A model generated the notes under the pieces. That model was not told the DNA's origin, ran no database searches, and saw only the letters and a list, made by a program, of their open reading frames with translations. Position numbers and translations under genes: made by a program. This document shows, piece by piece, positions 1 through 11,879 of a stretch of DNA of 64,000 nucleotides (positions are counted from its first letter, which is position 1; each line of letters starts with the position of its first letter). The DNA is taken from positions 11,821,106-11,885,105 of the forward strand of contig NC_012877.2 in the NCBI RefSeq assembly GCF_000003195.3, given 5' to 3'. The stretch comes from Sorghum bicolor (Eukaryota; Streptophyta; Magnoliopsida; Poales; Poaceae).

Positions 1-1250
1 ATGGCAAATAGTTGCTGTCGTGAAAGTATTTCCTCATTTCTCCGGTACTTGGTGGTTGTAGTAGATCTTCTGCTTCAACGGGGTTCTCTTCTTCTATCAC
101 TGCTGGTGGCGCTGGTGCTCTTTGCTTCTCTCTTGGATGTGGGGGATCTTTGGTGGACTTCCCTCCTCTAGTAGTTATGTTCTTTACCTGCTCAATGTTA
201 GTGGCAACAGGCAACGCAGCAGCTAGCTTTGCTAATTTAAGCTCTACCCTTTTATTTAGTGTTTTGCTCATCAAATGCAGTTAATAGAAAATCCATTTTA
301 TTGTGTATATCTTTTAGAGATGATTCATTTGTATCTAGCCTTTGTTTAGCTTCATCATTAGTTTTAGTTTGTTGAGCAATTATCTCTTTTAACGAAAATT
401 GCTTGAAAGTATTACCTGAATTCATACCTTTGCTATTAGGTTGACTTGAAGTGGGTTGATTCTTGTATGCTGTCTCAATGGCCCTCTGATCTTCTTTGAA
501 CTTGGCCCTCTGGTCAAGCTAATGGAGCAAATTTTCCATCTTGGTTGATAGTGCATTTACTTCTTCGGGTATTTCTTCAGTTTGATGACATTGTTGAGCT
601 TTATCTTGGAACCAGCTTTTGTTTTCTGCTATCTTATCTAAAAGTGTCTCTGCTTCTCCAATTGTAAGCTCCAAAAATGATCCTTTAGCAGATGCATCTA
701 GGCAATCACGAGCCTTTCAGGTTAATCCATGGTATAAGGTCTGCATAAGTAACCATCTGGCCATTCCATGGTGAGGATAATCTAATATGTATCCTTGAAA
801 ACGCTCGCATGCTTCTCGAATTGTTTCTGTCTTCTGCTGTTGGAAACTGACAATATTTTCTCGTAAGGCAACTGTTTTGCCTATAAGGAAAAACTTTGCT
901 AGAATGGCATCTGACAAGTTCGTCCAGTTGTTAATTTTTTCTTGATGGGTGTAGAACCACTTCCTCGCTCTTCCTTCTAGTGAGAATGGAAAGAGGCAAA
1001 GCAGTATGACGTCTTTGTCAACTCCACTGATGCTGATTGTGCTTCCAATCTCTAAAAAAATTCTGCAAGTGTGTACTAGCATCTTCATGTGCCTTTCCAC
1101 TGAATTGTGTAGCTTGCACCAAATTGATGAGGCTTGACTTGAGCTCGAACTCGGGTACTCCTTCTACTTCAAATCTTGGACAAGTTGGAATGTTCTAAAG
1201 GCTTGGAGCAGAGAATTCTTGCAAGGTCTTCTGTGTCATAGCTTCAGCAA
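1..1250 (-). pseudogene. Athila-like gag relic of element E
   Basis: Minus-strand gag (capsid) remnant of an LTR retrotransposon that continues beyond the left edge. The best-preserved part (717-1100) has the Athila/Tat-type gag motifs FPFSL-G-A-WF, the lysine-phenylalanine step before GKT, SFQQQ, ERF, and the PHHG-W motif near the end of the core. To the left, 1-716 reads as the lysine/glutamate-rich gag C-terminus with several stops. Gag would form the virus-like particle. No zinc knuckle or protease is visible before the edge. The same motif order is seen in the gag at 48110, so family assignment is firm, but the copy is broken. Confidence 0.75.
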
Positions 1251-1503
1251 TTGGTAGCTAGCTTCTTCTTTCTTGATTGCTTTGGTTTTGATGATGAAGA
1301 GTTGAATGTACCAAAGTCAATCCTGATATACCATGTATAAAAAATATAAACATAAAAAAACAACAGGGTAAACCTGCCAAAGCAGTGGTGCCTTGTTATG
1401 ATTTCTCATTTTTATAATAGTTGTTTATGCAATTATTTCTCCATAGTCTAGTCTGATATTTTATGTGAATAACCATGACTGACTTCCTAACTTTCCTTAC
1501 TGT

Positions 1504-1521
1504 TTCCCGGTAACGGCGCTA
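1504..1521 (-). promoter_or_regulatory. Primer binding site of element E (tRNA-Asp)
   Basis: On the minus strand this reads as a slightly mutated copy of TGGCGCCGTTGCCGGGGA, the complement of the 3' end of plant tRNA-Asp. It lies 8 bases inside the LTR end at 1530, as expected for a reverse-transcription primer site. Elements A and C have the same type of site. Confidence 0.75.
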
Positions 1522-2232
1522 GAAATGCTTGTTGACACTTGCTAACACCACTTGAATACTAGGTTGTCATCCCCAGCATGGTGCCAGAGTGTACTAAGGT
1601 ATTTATGAATATGAAGGCTCTCTAGAAAATAATCTATTCTATGAGCAAGCGCACAGATAAAATACCTCATTATAGCATTTCACCAGGAAAGTATTCCGGG
1701 TATCGTTATTTATAATTTTGCTTAAGAGAACGGCAAAAGTGAAAACAGGGGTAAAATCTATCAAGGCATAGACTAGAGATAAACATGATTAATAATGAGA
1801 AACTCGTCACTGTTGACGGTCCTTAATGCTCATATTTAACCATCAATTAATCATGGAAAAGGATCCAAATGCAACCAACACCTAGACTTAGGGTTTTATC
1901 TGACAGAATTCCACGAGTTTTGGTGTTTGTGTATTTCTGCAGGGGGTTATCAAGAAATATGGAAGAAAGGCCCACACGTCGGGTTTACATAGAGATATTA
2001 ACGTGTCGCGCAATTTTCTATCATCTCGAAGACTCCAGAAGCCACGGGAACGAACGGGAAGGAAATCGGGCTCAGAGGCAGGGCGCCCGCCCAACTATCT
2101 TGGGCGCCCGCCCAGCTACAGTGCCCAATCAGGACACGTTTCGCGGATTATGCTCCACCGACCTAAAGGATCAAGGAAAACCATGCGATTAATGTCGGTT
2201 TGATCCGACGGCCCATATTCATCTAAAAAGAC

Positions 2233-2240
2233 TATATAAG
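2233..2240 (+). promoter_or_regulatory. TATA box of the solo LTR
   Basis: TATATAAG lies about 420 bp into the LTR and is followed by the C-rich leader typical of the R region. The equivalent site is present in inverted form near 40246 in the 3' LTR of element A. It marks the probable U3/R boundary of this family. Confidence 0.6.
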
Positions 2241-2329
2241 CAAGGCCCCCTGGCCCCTGGAGAGCATACCTCTTCGACAGAATCAAAGCTAGGGTTTCAA
2301 TTCTTCATCCAAGTAGAGAGGATCCCTCT

Positions 2330-2420
2330 AGTTCTTCTAGTTCTACCTCTAGTTCATCTAGATCTAGTTCTAGTTCATCTAGTTCTAATTCTAGTTCCTC
2401 TAGTTCTAGTTCTAGTTAGT
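2330..2420 (+). repeat. CTAGTT/CATCTAGTT minisatellite in the solo LTR
   Basis: About ten tandem, slightly varied copies of TCTAGTTC, some extended by ATCTAG. The same array occurs inverted in element A (about 40070-40150, and 46350-46380 continuing at 55586-55640), so it belongs to the LTR family. It lies about 100 bp downstream of the TATA box and would be transcribed in the 5' leader. Confidence 0.8.
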
Positions 2421-4273
2421 TCTAGTTGTAATCTAGAAAATAGGGAGAGAGAAGAGGAGAGCGGAGGAGGAGCTGGATCTGTCGGATCTTCCTCAACATT
2501 GTACTTTTGCAGCAACTGGTTCGTTCTTCATCGTTCTCTAGGTTCTTCAATTCATAATTCCTGAGTTCTCTAATTACTTTTATTTACATTCAAGTTATTT
2601 ATTGGATTCCCGCTTGCATCAAGTGCTCTAATCTTTGAAACATTAGAGTAGTAATTAATAGATTAGACGTGGTGTTTAGTCTTGCAATTACCTGGAATTG
2701 CACCCAATCCTGCGGATTGTTGTGGTAGCCTTAGGGTAGTGACAGCCCTAACGGTCGACGTATTCCACCTCGTTCGGATCGGTGTTTCTAGGACCGTAGT
2801 CGGAGCTTCCTAGCCCCCTTCTCATCTCTTTCTGTGGTTAGTGTTCTGATGTCCCGAAATAGATAATCTTGAAGTAGTTCTTGATTCTTAGATCAACTAG
2901 AGAACTCTCAGGAAACTTCCTCTCTTCCCACCAAAAATAATTATATAGTTATCCTTGGGCGATCTTGGATCTTAATTAGTACACTCACGTTCTCTGTTGA
3001 AAATCGATACTCTGGAATACTCCCGGGTGAAAGCTACATCGGTATCAGTGCGCTTGCGGATTTTTCTGTTTGCGTTTAAAATACCCAACAGTCACACAGT
3101 CACTTGCTTTGGCAGGGGGTAAGCCATAATAATAAAGATAATGAAATATAAGCTCATAGGTAAATAACACAGCGATTAGAAATAGACTACTCCACATAAA
3201 TGTAGGTGACGTCAGATTACCAAGAGAATGGATTCTAGGTATCTACTATCCACTAAGTCACAATCTACTCTAGGCATCTACAAGATCATATATAGCACAA
3301 AAGACTCTTCATTCATGTATAAGGAACATTGCTAAAGTAAATTAGAACATAGCAAGACATATTCTGCAATACAAATTCTGCTTGTCCTACTAACGGAGGG
3401 TGGACTATATAAGAATCAACAGAGCTGTCACCATCGCGAACTACCACACGACCCGGCCAATAGGATACATTTGCAGGTAAATAACATCTAAGCGCTTTGC
3501 AAACTTATACATAAACTCATTATCAATCATAACTATATCAAATATAGAACTAGAGCAAACTAAGAACATAATAAATAGAGACATAATGCAATTAGAATAA
3601 AGTAGTTGAGAAAGATATGAAATAATACCAATCTTTATTGATGAAGATCCGAAATCCAGAGCGCTAGGCTCTACTTCTCTTATTCTATCTAATAAATCCT
3701 ATAAAACTTGAAGGAATTGGGAGTAGCTAATTCTAGTTCTCTGCGGGAGAGAAATTCCTAAACCCTAACTTTGATGGCTTCCTCTAATAATGATTTCTCC
3801 TCCCCCTAGGGTGGAGAGGACTTACTTATATAGCCCCCTCAATTGAACGTGGGCCGTCGGATCAAACCGACCATAATCGCACGGTTTTCCTTGAAGATTA
3901 GAGGTGGTGGAGCACGATCCAGGAGACGGAGCCTGATTGGCTGCAGCATAAGGGTTGGCGCCCTAGGGGGGAGGGCGGGCGCCCTGCCCGTGGGATTGCT
4001 CGGACTCTCGTTCGTTCCCGTGGCTTCTGGACTCTTCTAGGTTAAGGAAAATTGCTGCACACGTAATTGTCTCAATGTAAACCCGACGTGTGGGCCTTCC
4101 TTCCATATTTTCTGATAACCCCCTGTAGAAATAGACAAACACCAAAACTTGTGGAATTTTGTCAGATAAAACCCTAATTCTAGGTGTTTGGTGCATATTG
4201 GTCCTTTTCCATGTTTAGTTGACGGTTAAATTTGGTACTTAAGGACCGTCAACAATTGCTGAGCGAAGAAATC

Positions 4274-5214
4274 TCATTGCAGGCGTTTGTGCATGTGGGC
4301 GTTCAGCCACATGTTAACAAACCACCACGGGCCTCCCAGGTTGGCGGTGGGTTCACCAAACAAAAGTTTCTCTGACACTTGGTGTAAGAAATGATAGGTA
4401 GAACTCAGAAGATATCGGCCAAGGGGGAACCTTACACCATTAGCCAGCAATTCAGCTGCAGCAAGGTAAACACTGGTTGGCCCTACCGATCGACCGTAGA
4501 AGATAAATTTTTCTAACCACATGTTTAGGAATGTGGCGTGTTCTGTTTGACCAACTGACCCGGTCTTCTTGTACTCCTAGATATACCCTGTCCAACCGTC
4601 GATGTTATGAGTATTCACTTTGTACTCAGACTTTCTACTCTAAACAAGGGCGCCATCGGTTGTTGAAATATCTAGGCCAGTGAGCATGTACACATCGGCA
4701 AGAGTGGGGGTGCTTGGGTCGTGTCCAAACATGAAGGTGTTTGTTGTGTCTGACCAGAAGTAAGAGACAGCTATCATCATCGACTCATTCTTTTGCATAT
4801 CGGCAATCGACAGCATAATGCATTGGTCTAGTTTCCGCTCTGCCCAGTATACCTCCATCGACCCGATGACCCTCAGGTACCAGTCTTTCCACCCCTTGGT
4901 GGTTTTCGGCCAAGATCGGAAGGTATCTTTCTACAGATCTAGAGAGAAGTTCTGCGCTCTGAAGGGAATTCTATTAGTCTCTGCGTTAATCAAATCGGTT
5001 GGATCTGAATCACCCATTGGGCCTAAACATTGGATGTGTGGTTGATCGGTTGGGATGAAAACTTGTTGCTTAGTTCTTAAGTTTGGAAGATCAAAAGGAC
5101 GGAGGAAAAGAAAAAGAAAATCACTAAATATACGAACTTGCAAGGGCAAAAGGAACTGCAGTAAAAAGAGACGAAGGTAAGACTAACCGCAGGGACGTTG
5201 AAGTTGATCGCCAT
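4274..5214 (-). pseudogene. Plant mobile domain (aminotransferase-like) pseudogene
   Basis: A minus-strand reading frame runs from about 5149 to 4274 in one frame, interrupted by TAG codons at 4931-4933, 4640-4642 and 4577-4579. It contains the plant-mobile-domain signature TPTLADVYMLTGLDI and the downstream GRSVGPTSVYLA and GGPWWFVNMWLNAHM segments. A short first exon (Met at 5214, donor GTTAGT at 5187-5182) may precede it. PMD proteins occur both as host silencing factors and as transposon-borne genes in grasses. The breaks and repeat context suggest a transposon-borne, dead copy. The 3' end is cut close to the LTR of element E. Confidence 0.65.
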
Positions 5215-5519
5215 TATCTTGGAGAGGATGGAGATGTAGCTGGAGATCTGAGGCTGCTGCTGGGGAAGGTTCTTGCTGGTCGGGGTCACACGGTTGCTCG
5301 TCAAGATCGCCGCCGGAGAGAGGAGGTGTTGAAGATTGGAGTCTGGAGGTAGAAGATAGGCGTCTGGGGGAAATGTATTTATAGGTTGATTGAAGCAGGG
5401 GCATTCTGGACTTATCTCTCTACCGCGCGCGTATAGGTCGAGGTTGTTCAGATGGATATGGTAACTGTTCGCACGACAATCAAGGGATTGTGTAGGTGAT
5501 TTGATGGCAAGCAATCATG

Positions 5520-6700
5520 ACTCGGAGAAAATCTTGGTGTACAGGATATTTTAATTCTGAGATCGGCAGTGTGATACGGTGTTAAGTTCTTGCCGATGGG
5601 CTGTTGCTCTTGTATCTTAACCATAATTAGAACAAGGGTGGTTGAAGGTTGTGCGATATTTGCTAAGGCGCGTGAATCAAGGCTAGATTTAATTGGATTC
5701 GGCAATAGATTTTGTCATGAGCTAGATAATTAAGGTGAAGGCAATTGTTATCTGGAATAAATTTTGGAGCATTAATGATTTTATACTCCAAAATTGGGAG
5801 GCATGGGTTGACACCATTTTTGGCACGTGTCAAAATAATCAGACTGGACTAAATGGCAGAAGGAAAGTTATTGTATTATACTGACAGAAAGGTGCCGATG
5901 AAAATCAACCGATGGAGATTGTTACCGATGAGTAGTGGTGATCGATAGGAAGGTTGTCTTTTGACTTAAACTTAGAGGTGTTGTTAACAAGATCGGAGAT
6001 GTTAGTGCCGATGTCGATCTGAAGACTATTGCTGATGAAGCTTGTGATGATACATTGCCGATGTTGATATAGGAAGATCTGAAGATTACTGCCGATGGAA
6101 AGCATGTTGCCAATGTCGATGAAGGAAAATCTGAAAACTACTGCCGATGAAGCTTATGATGATGGGGAGCATGCCGATGGAGCAGAAGCCGATGGAAGTT
6201 TTATCGTAATTAAGGCGGACAAGGAAGTAGATAGGTGTCGTTTTCCTTTTCTGTATTTGTTTGAGTATGATTCCGATAAGAGTCGTATTTTTCGTTAGAT
6301 ATGAATTCGGTGTCCTAGTTGTGGTTATGTTTTTTTAGATCAGAGTATAAATATGGACCGAGAGACAATATAAAAAGATATATCTATCAATTTTCAAACC
6401 AATTTTACTCTTATTCGCATCTACTTACTTTCGACGACTTGGTCAATTTGCATATTTTCTTTTTACGAGTTCTCATTGATTCGGCGAGCTGCATCGCTTC
6501 AGTGTGACCTTCGACGATCCTCGAGTTCTGTGTGAGTACCTCTTGGCCGTGATTTCCGGGCGTATCGCTGTTGTCATGACCAAAGTGCTCGAGTTATCAT
6601 CATTGTCGATTGATAGGTCAAATCGATTGGCACGCTTTGGATATCGGATCGGGTATTAGTCCTTTGTATTTGCAGATCTACTTTTGCATCAACAAAAACT
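5520..6700. repeat. CCGATG-rich repeat tract, possible LTR remnant
   Basis: No gene is supported here. Between about 5880 and 6200 there are many degenerate copies of a unit built on ACTGCCGATGAAG, also seen at 5583. The tract ends near 6695 with CTTTTGCATCAACA, which looks like an LTR 3' terminus (…CAACA). It lies immediately upstream (minus sense) of the PMD pseudogene and could be the LTR or promoter region of the element that carried it. No matching second LTR, primer site or target duplication was found, so this is tentative. Confidence 0.35.
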
Positions 6701-6739
6701 GATGACCAGACTAGCGGAGCTAAGGTACTTTCACTGTTG

Positions 6740-9700
6740 GCTTGCCACCTTTTTTCCCTAAAGGGAAAGGAGACTTATATTAAATCGTGGCACAATACAT
6801 CCCAAATTACATTAGAAAAAATCTGAAATAAAAAACATATAATATTCTATCCAGATTCTCCCATCGTCTTCTTCCTCAATGGCTTTTCTTGAATGTCAAA
6901 GCTACACTCCTTACAAAGAATTCAATGACTAACCCCAAAACATTGGACATACCGCAAGATCCAACGTTTCAAAACTGGTCCAAACAACATCTAACTCTGA
7001 AAGAATATAGGCAGTTGCATCGTGTAACACCCCAAAATTTGCAATTTTTCAAAATAGGATAAATTGTTAAATTGTGTATTTTTGTGCCCATGAAATATAG
7101 GAAAAATAATATTTTCTTTAAATTAAAAATTACTATAGGGGTTAACAACTTGTTTGAGCATGCATGTCTTGGCATTGGATTTATTGTGATGAGTGGTTTT
7201 GGCTAAAGGTTGAAAAGGGATTTAAATTTGGTTTTAAAAATATTTTGAAATAGGTTTGTTTTAAAAGAAAAGAGAAACAGAAAATAAAAAGAGAAGACCC
7301 ACTGGTTTTGGCCGGAGGCCCACATCCCACTCCCCCCTATTTTTCCCCTGAACCGGCCCCCCTTTTCTTTCTCGCAGCGGCCCAACGCCACCTTCCGGCC
7401 CGCTCAGCGCAGCCCCGCGAGCCGCGCGCCCTCCTCTCTGCTGCAGTCGCTGACAGAGCTAGCCCACGCCCAGTGTCACTACTTGGTGGGGCCTAGCTGT
7501 CGGAGCCGTCCCCTACCTCGTGTCCGAGCAGGACACGAGCCCGAGCCGCAACAATCGCGCGCGATTCGCGTGAGCAGTCCTTTCCCCGCGCGTCTTCTCC
7601 CATTTATATACCCGCCCCGCTGCCCCGCAACCCCTATCTCAACCCAAGCACCAGCCGCCACGCAGTTTCCGCCGATTCTCGCCGCCGCGATCCACGCCGA
7701 AAGCAATTCGCCGCTGTGTCGCGTCTTGGCCACCGTGAGCGACTTGCCGACCTTCTCCTCGCTCTTGCGAAGTCGCCGAGGCGTCTCGTTCGTGTTCTTT
7801 TGCTTCCTACGTGTGCATAACCTTCGCCGAACCTCTTTGCAGAGCCGCCGTCCGCCGTTCGTCGTCGCGAGCCCTAGCCGGCCTCTCTTCGTCGCGGTTT
7901 TTGCCCTAGGTGAGTTCGCACCGAGCTCCTGAGCGATCCCATGTGTTTAGCTCGCGTTCTAGCGCTCGGAGTCGCCAGATTGGCCAACTCCGGCCATGCT
8001 CGGCCATGGCGCCGCCGCGGGCCCTTCCAGCTCCGGCCGGCCAGCCCCCTTTCCTCCCCACGATCTAATCTCAGCGCTTGATTCGAAATCCAACGGCCTG
8101 TATTGAAGGATACCCCTTTGGCCGATAATTTTGCAGAAAACCCCCCGTGCTTTTTAAAGAGTCAACCCGCAGTCCTAGCGGATTTTTCAGAATACGTTTT
8201 CTAACTCCGAAAGCGTATTCCCGTCCGCGCAGATTCAAAATACGTTTTTAGAAAATTACAAGTTTGCCACTGGTTTTATATTGCTCATAAAATATTCGTT
8301 TGAACTCCGTTTTGACTCGTTCAAATTGTGTTGGTTTTGTATTCAAAAGATCTACATGTTAGTAACACTGTTTTCTTGGTTTGAAACTTTTTAATTCCGT
8401 GACTCAAATTAATTAATTGTTTTTTCTAAAGAAAATCTTAGAAAATTCATATATTCTTCGTTTTAACTCCGTTTTGATCCGTTCAAATTTCGTTAGATTC
8501 GTTTTTGCGTAATCTATAGATTAGTAGCTCTATTATACATGCTTCCAACTTTTTAAATCTGAACTTAGTTTTAATCTATTATTTTATTAAAGGAAATCTT
8601 ATTTAGATCATAACTTCTTCGTTTTAGATCCGATTTTTGTGAACTTTACGCCTATGTGATCGTAGAGCGGTGTAGATTCGTTTTATAAACTTTTCATCTT
8701 TATTTTCTACTGTTGGTGTATTGTTCTAATTATAGGTTTGTTTGCTTTGTATGATTGCCTCTGGATGATTGTTGTTGATGTGATGACTGAGTTTAGTCGG
8801 TGAGCTTTTACGTGGTGATCAAGAAGCAGTTTGTGGAAGGTTTGGAACTAAAAGAAGGATATGAGTTTCAAGGCAAGTATAGCATGGGATCATCCTTGTT
8901 TCCTAATAACTTTAATCACACAATTCATATTGCATGTGTCTCTTTGCTAAGAATCTCCTAGTATTGATCTTATACCTTATCACCTATGGTTATGCATTGG
9001 GTAGCTTATGCTAGTGCTCCACTAAACCATGATCTTGTAATTTGATTAAAGGATTATGCAATAAATATTAAAAGATGACTTTATAGCAACGTTGGAAAAG
9101 AGGGCTGGAGCATTGGGCTATCTTTTGGTGCTCTAGTTTCTCTCCATAAGGACTTATCTATATCTGACCATTCGGAACATACAGTACAACTGTGAGGGCT
9201 ACATGGCTCTGGCTTTAGCTCAGTATGAGGACCTTTTCTAGCTTGTTAGTGGTTACCCTTGTGGCGCAAGTGGGGGATAGCAGGCCGTGGATTCCTGCGG
9301 GTGAGTCACACGAACTGACTAACGAAACCAAGCGGCCCTAACTTGTTAGACGAACCTTTGAAAGGCTTCATAGTGAACCCTGCCGGTCTTCCTTGGTAGT
9401 GGGCTAAGAGGTCGACGGGCCTCGGGCAAAAGGGTAAATCATGACTCACAGTGAAAGTGTACAACCTCTGCAGAGTGTAAAACTGATATATCAGCCGTGC
9501 TCACGGTCACGAGCGGCCTTGGACCAATACAGAATAAATGATCACTAATGGCAAATTATTGAAGTTATTATTGTTAATATGTTGTTTATGCTATTCTTTA
9601 TTCACTTTACTTGATCATGAGTTTATTATGGGACTTGACAACTTGATGCTACTCATATGCTAAAATTTGTGACAACTAAAAGCTACATGCAGTTCAACCA

Positions 9701-10330
9701 GTGTCTAGCCTTTGAGCCTCATGAACCCTATGTTATTCTTGCTGAGTACGAGATGTACTTACGCTTGCCTTTACATTTTATTTGGATGAAAATCCCGGAT
9801 GGGTACCAGATTGCAAGTTTGGAAAAGAGTTTAGGCTTGTGCTCAACCAGTCAGTTGTCCCTATGGATTTGGAGCTTTCGCCTGAAGAACGGAGAGTCTT
9901 CCCGCTGTTTGCTATCCAAGGTTATATCTTTTATACTAAGTTCGTTATATATAAGCATTGTCTATTGATATTACCCCTATTTGTGGCTATATGTGAGATT
10001 TGACTTCCTGGGCTCACATATGGTGTGTATCTGGTTTTATTCTTAAAACCGGATGCTACACATCGTCGAGTATAACATTGGATACAGAATCATCAGCTCG
10101 AGATCTTGAATTCCTCTCCGTAGCCATCGATAATGAGATCGATGAACCGGAGTCGCAGTCCTTGTAGTGAGCTCCTAGAAGCACACCTCCCATTACAGAT
10201 AAAGGCCACAAATTGGCTGCTTGCTGATGAATTCGACGACTACAATGATGATCATCTTATGACAATCACCAAAGTCATTGCAGGAAACATAGTCCCGTCC
10301 GAAAATCATCTAATTTCACTATAAAATTTA
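6740..10330 (-). other. Unclassified retroposon-like segment split by a solo LTR
   Basis: The flanks 6740-7022 and 10066-10330 become contiguous once the solo LTR and one CATCG copy are removed. Across that join a minus-strand frame of about 73 codons stays open from an ATG at 10193-10191 to a TAG at 6931-6929. It reads through the insertion point and is rich in Ser/Asp/Arg. I do not recognise the product. The segment ends with the CCCTTTAGGGAAAAAAGG-like sequence near 6750, which resembles the tail of a non-LTR retroposon. It may be a LINE-like 3' region or a decayed gene fragment. Confidence 0.3.
7023..10060 (+). mobile_element. Solo LTR, Tekay/Del-type gypsy element
   Basis: A 3,038-bp unit from TGTAACACCCC to GGATGCTACA, flanked by perfect 5-bp duplications CATCG (7018-7022 and 10061-10065). 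The TGTAACACCCC start and the length near 3 kb are typical of Tekay/Del chromovirus LTRs. It contains a TATA-like TTTATATA at 7603-7610 and then a very GC-rich, CpG-rich leader (about 7300-8050). The rest is AT-rich and non-coding. Reading frames in the GC-rich part have proline/alanine/arginine composition without domains and are not called genes. No internal coding region remains. Confidence 0.9.
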
Positions 10331-10553
10331 TTAGGATCAAACCGTAAGCAACTGAAAAAATTTCATGAAAATTAAAGAGATGGGCCGCCTCCAGAGAGGA
10401 AGAAGGAGAGGGGCCCTAAGCACAGATGCATGTAAAGCAAATTGCAATATCTGCTTTCCGTTTGTTAGCAAGGTCCAGCCATAGATGTAAGCATGAATGG
10501 CAGGTAGACCACACAAAAAACTGATGGAAACTGGAGATGGATGCATGAATGTT

Positions 10554-11524
10554 CACTAGTACATAGAGGTACTATACACGCGGTTATAAACCCTTTTTAC
10601 AGGCGGTTTGGCGAACCGCCTGTGTTTGGTGGCATGTGGAAATAATTTTTTCCACAGGCGGGTAACTGAGAACTGCTTGTGGAAATGCATTTCTACAGGC
10701 GGTTCAGTTATGCCAACTGCCTATAGAAAACTTTTTCTAGAAAATATGAAATCGGTTTTTAAAAATAGGAAAAAAAAAAGATTTATTATAGGGAAGGCCC
10801 ATTGGCTATTCGCCCACCCATCTCCGTCGCAAGTCGCGTATTTTTTCGCGTGCTACACGGTCAGTGGGATTCGAACCTGAGACCTCGCCCTTGCGCTCAC
10901 GCGTACCCTCCTCTACCACTCCACCTATCACTCACTTGTGTTTGTATTAGAGTTTAGTTCCCCAAATACTATCATAAACCAAGCATAAATTGATTATTTG
11001 AGGCCTAAACGGATTTAAATGGAAAAGTCGTCAACTACAAAGTTTTACAACTTTTTAAGACCTACAACTTTTATATTGGTAGTTCCTTCATCCGAGGTCA
11101 TTTACAAAATTTGAATTTCAAATTTAAGAAATTCAAACGTAGTTTTCGATGACAAGATGATTTCAAATGAACAAATTATCAACTACAAAGTTTTATAACT
11201 TTTCAAGATCTACAACTTTCATTTTCACGGTTTTTTCAAACGAGGTCATTTAAAAATCTCAAAAAAAATCAAGTTCAAATTATTTCTATAGGCGGATTTC
11301 TTAAAAAAACGCCTGTAGAAATTACAGGCGGTTTCTTAAAAAATCCGCATGTAGAAATACATGATTTCTACATGCGGTTTTGTTAGGAAAACCGCCTGTA
11401 AAAATTGATTTTCACAGGCGGTTTTGTAGTCGGGTAAGCCAATTTCTTTCCACAGGCGTTCTTTAATTAAAATCGCCTGTAAAAATTATGTTCCACCGCT
11501 GGCTTTGAGCACTTTGTACTAGTG
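10554..11524. mobile_element. Non-autonomous CACTA element (971 bp)
   Basis: Begins CACTAGTACA and ends TGTACTAGTG. Both ends carry inverted subterminal repeats of the ACAGGCGGTT / AACCGCCTGT type (10600-10740 and 11290-11480). The interior has no transposase frame, so it would need a transposase from an autonomous element such as the one at 27833. Flanking trinucleotides are GTT and ATT, so the 3-bp target duplication is imperfect or eroded. A second CACTA-like right end lies at 11951, and it is not certain which end was used. Confidence 0.8.
10861..10930 (-). other. tRNA-like relic inside the CACTA element
   Basis: On the minus strand the segment has a perfect B-box-like GGTTCGAATCC (10877-10867) and, about 35 bases upstream, an A-box-like GGAGTGGTAGAGG (near 10923-10911). 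The spacing is right for a tRNA gene. The T-stem does not pair well outside two G-C pairs and no clean acceptor stem is visible, so this is a decayed or chance tRNA-like sequence, not a working tRNA gene. Confidence 0.35.
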
Positions 11525-11879
11525 ATTGCCAGGTACTAGAACACAAAGTCCGATGGAAACCGTAGTTGCATACAAACCAGGTGGAAACAGAGATACAAGG
11601 TATAACTGTCGGAAAGTGTGTGTCATCAGCACATGCCCAGCTCAACAAAGAATGTCTCGTAGAAGAAGGTGCGTGCAAGCCAAGCGTCTTATTAGGTTCC
11701 AATCCCCACAATGTACCTGTTCGAAACACTTTAAAAACCAATATATATAGTGGTTTTCATTAGGGTAAATAAAAATATCTTTTTTATGTTTTTATGATTT
11801 TTAAATTCTTAAAAACTTAGAAGCTATTGACTCAATATAAAACTGTTTAGAAATGTCTAATTTCTAGAATCGATGGCAT

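Larger units (their letters stand above)
1811..3090 (+). mobile_element. Solo LTR of family A nested in the LTR of E
   Basis: A 1,280-bp unit beginning TGTTGACGGT and ending ACCCAACA, flanked by the 5-bp direct repeat GTCAC (1806-1810 and 3091-3095). It matches in inverted orientation the two LTRs of element A (20885-40653 and 45712-55677). No primer site, coding region or second LTR is attached, so it is a solo LTR left by LTR-LTR recombination. It sits inside another Athila-like LTR with a very similar start. Confidence 0.93.
1530..4254 (-). repeat. 5' LTR of element E, split by a solo LTR
   Basis: Minus-strand LTR that starts TGTTGACGGTCC at 4254 and ends GTCAACA at 1530, directly before the primer site and gag. 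Removing the nested solo LTR and one target duplication leaves about 1,440 bp. The 4100-4254 end is closely similar to the start of family A LTRs (1811 and 40653), while the inner part (3100-3800) is more diverged. A tatatag-type TATA (minus) near 3830 is followed by CCCTAGG-rich leader. Only one LTR of E is in the window, so its target duplication cannot be checked; 4255-4259 is ATTGC. Confidence 0.75.

Noticed and set aside
7483..7932. 149-codon GC-rich frame, Pro/Ala/Arg-rich
   Set aside because: It lies inside the Tekay-type solo LTR, in the CpG-rich leader. Frames are open on both strands because of base composition, and no domain is visible.
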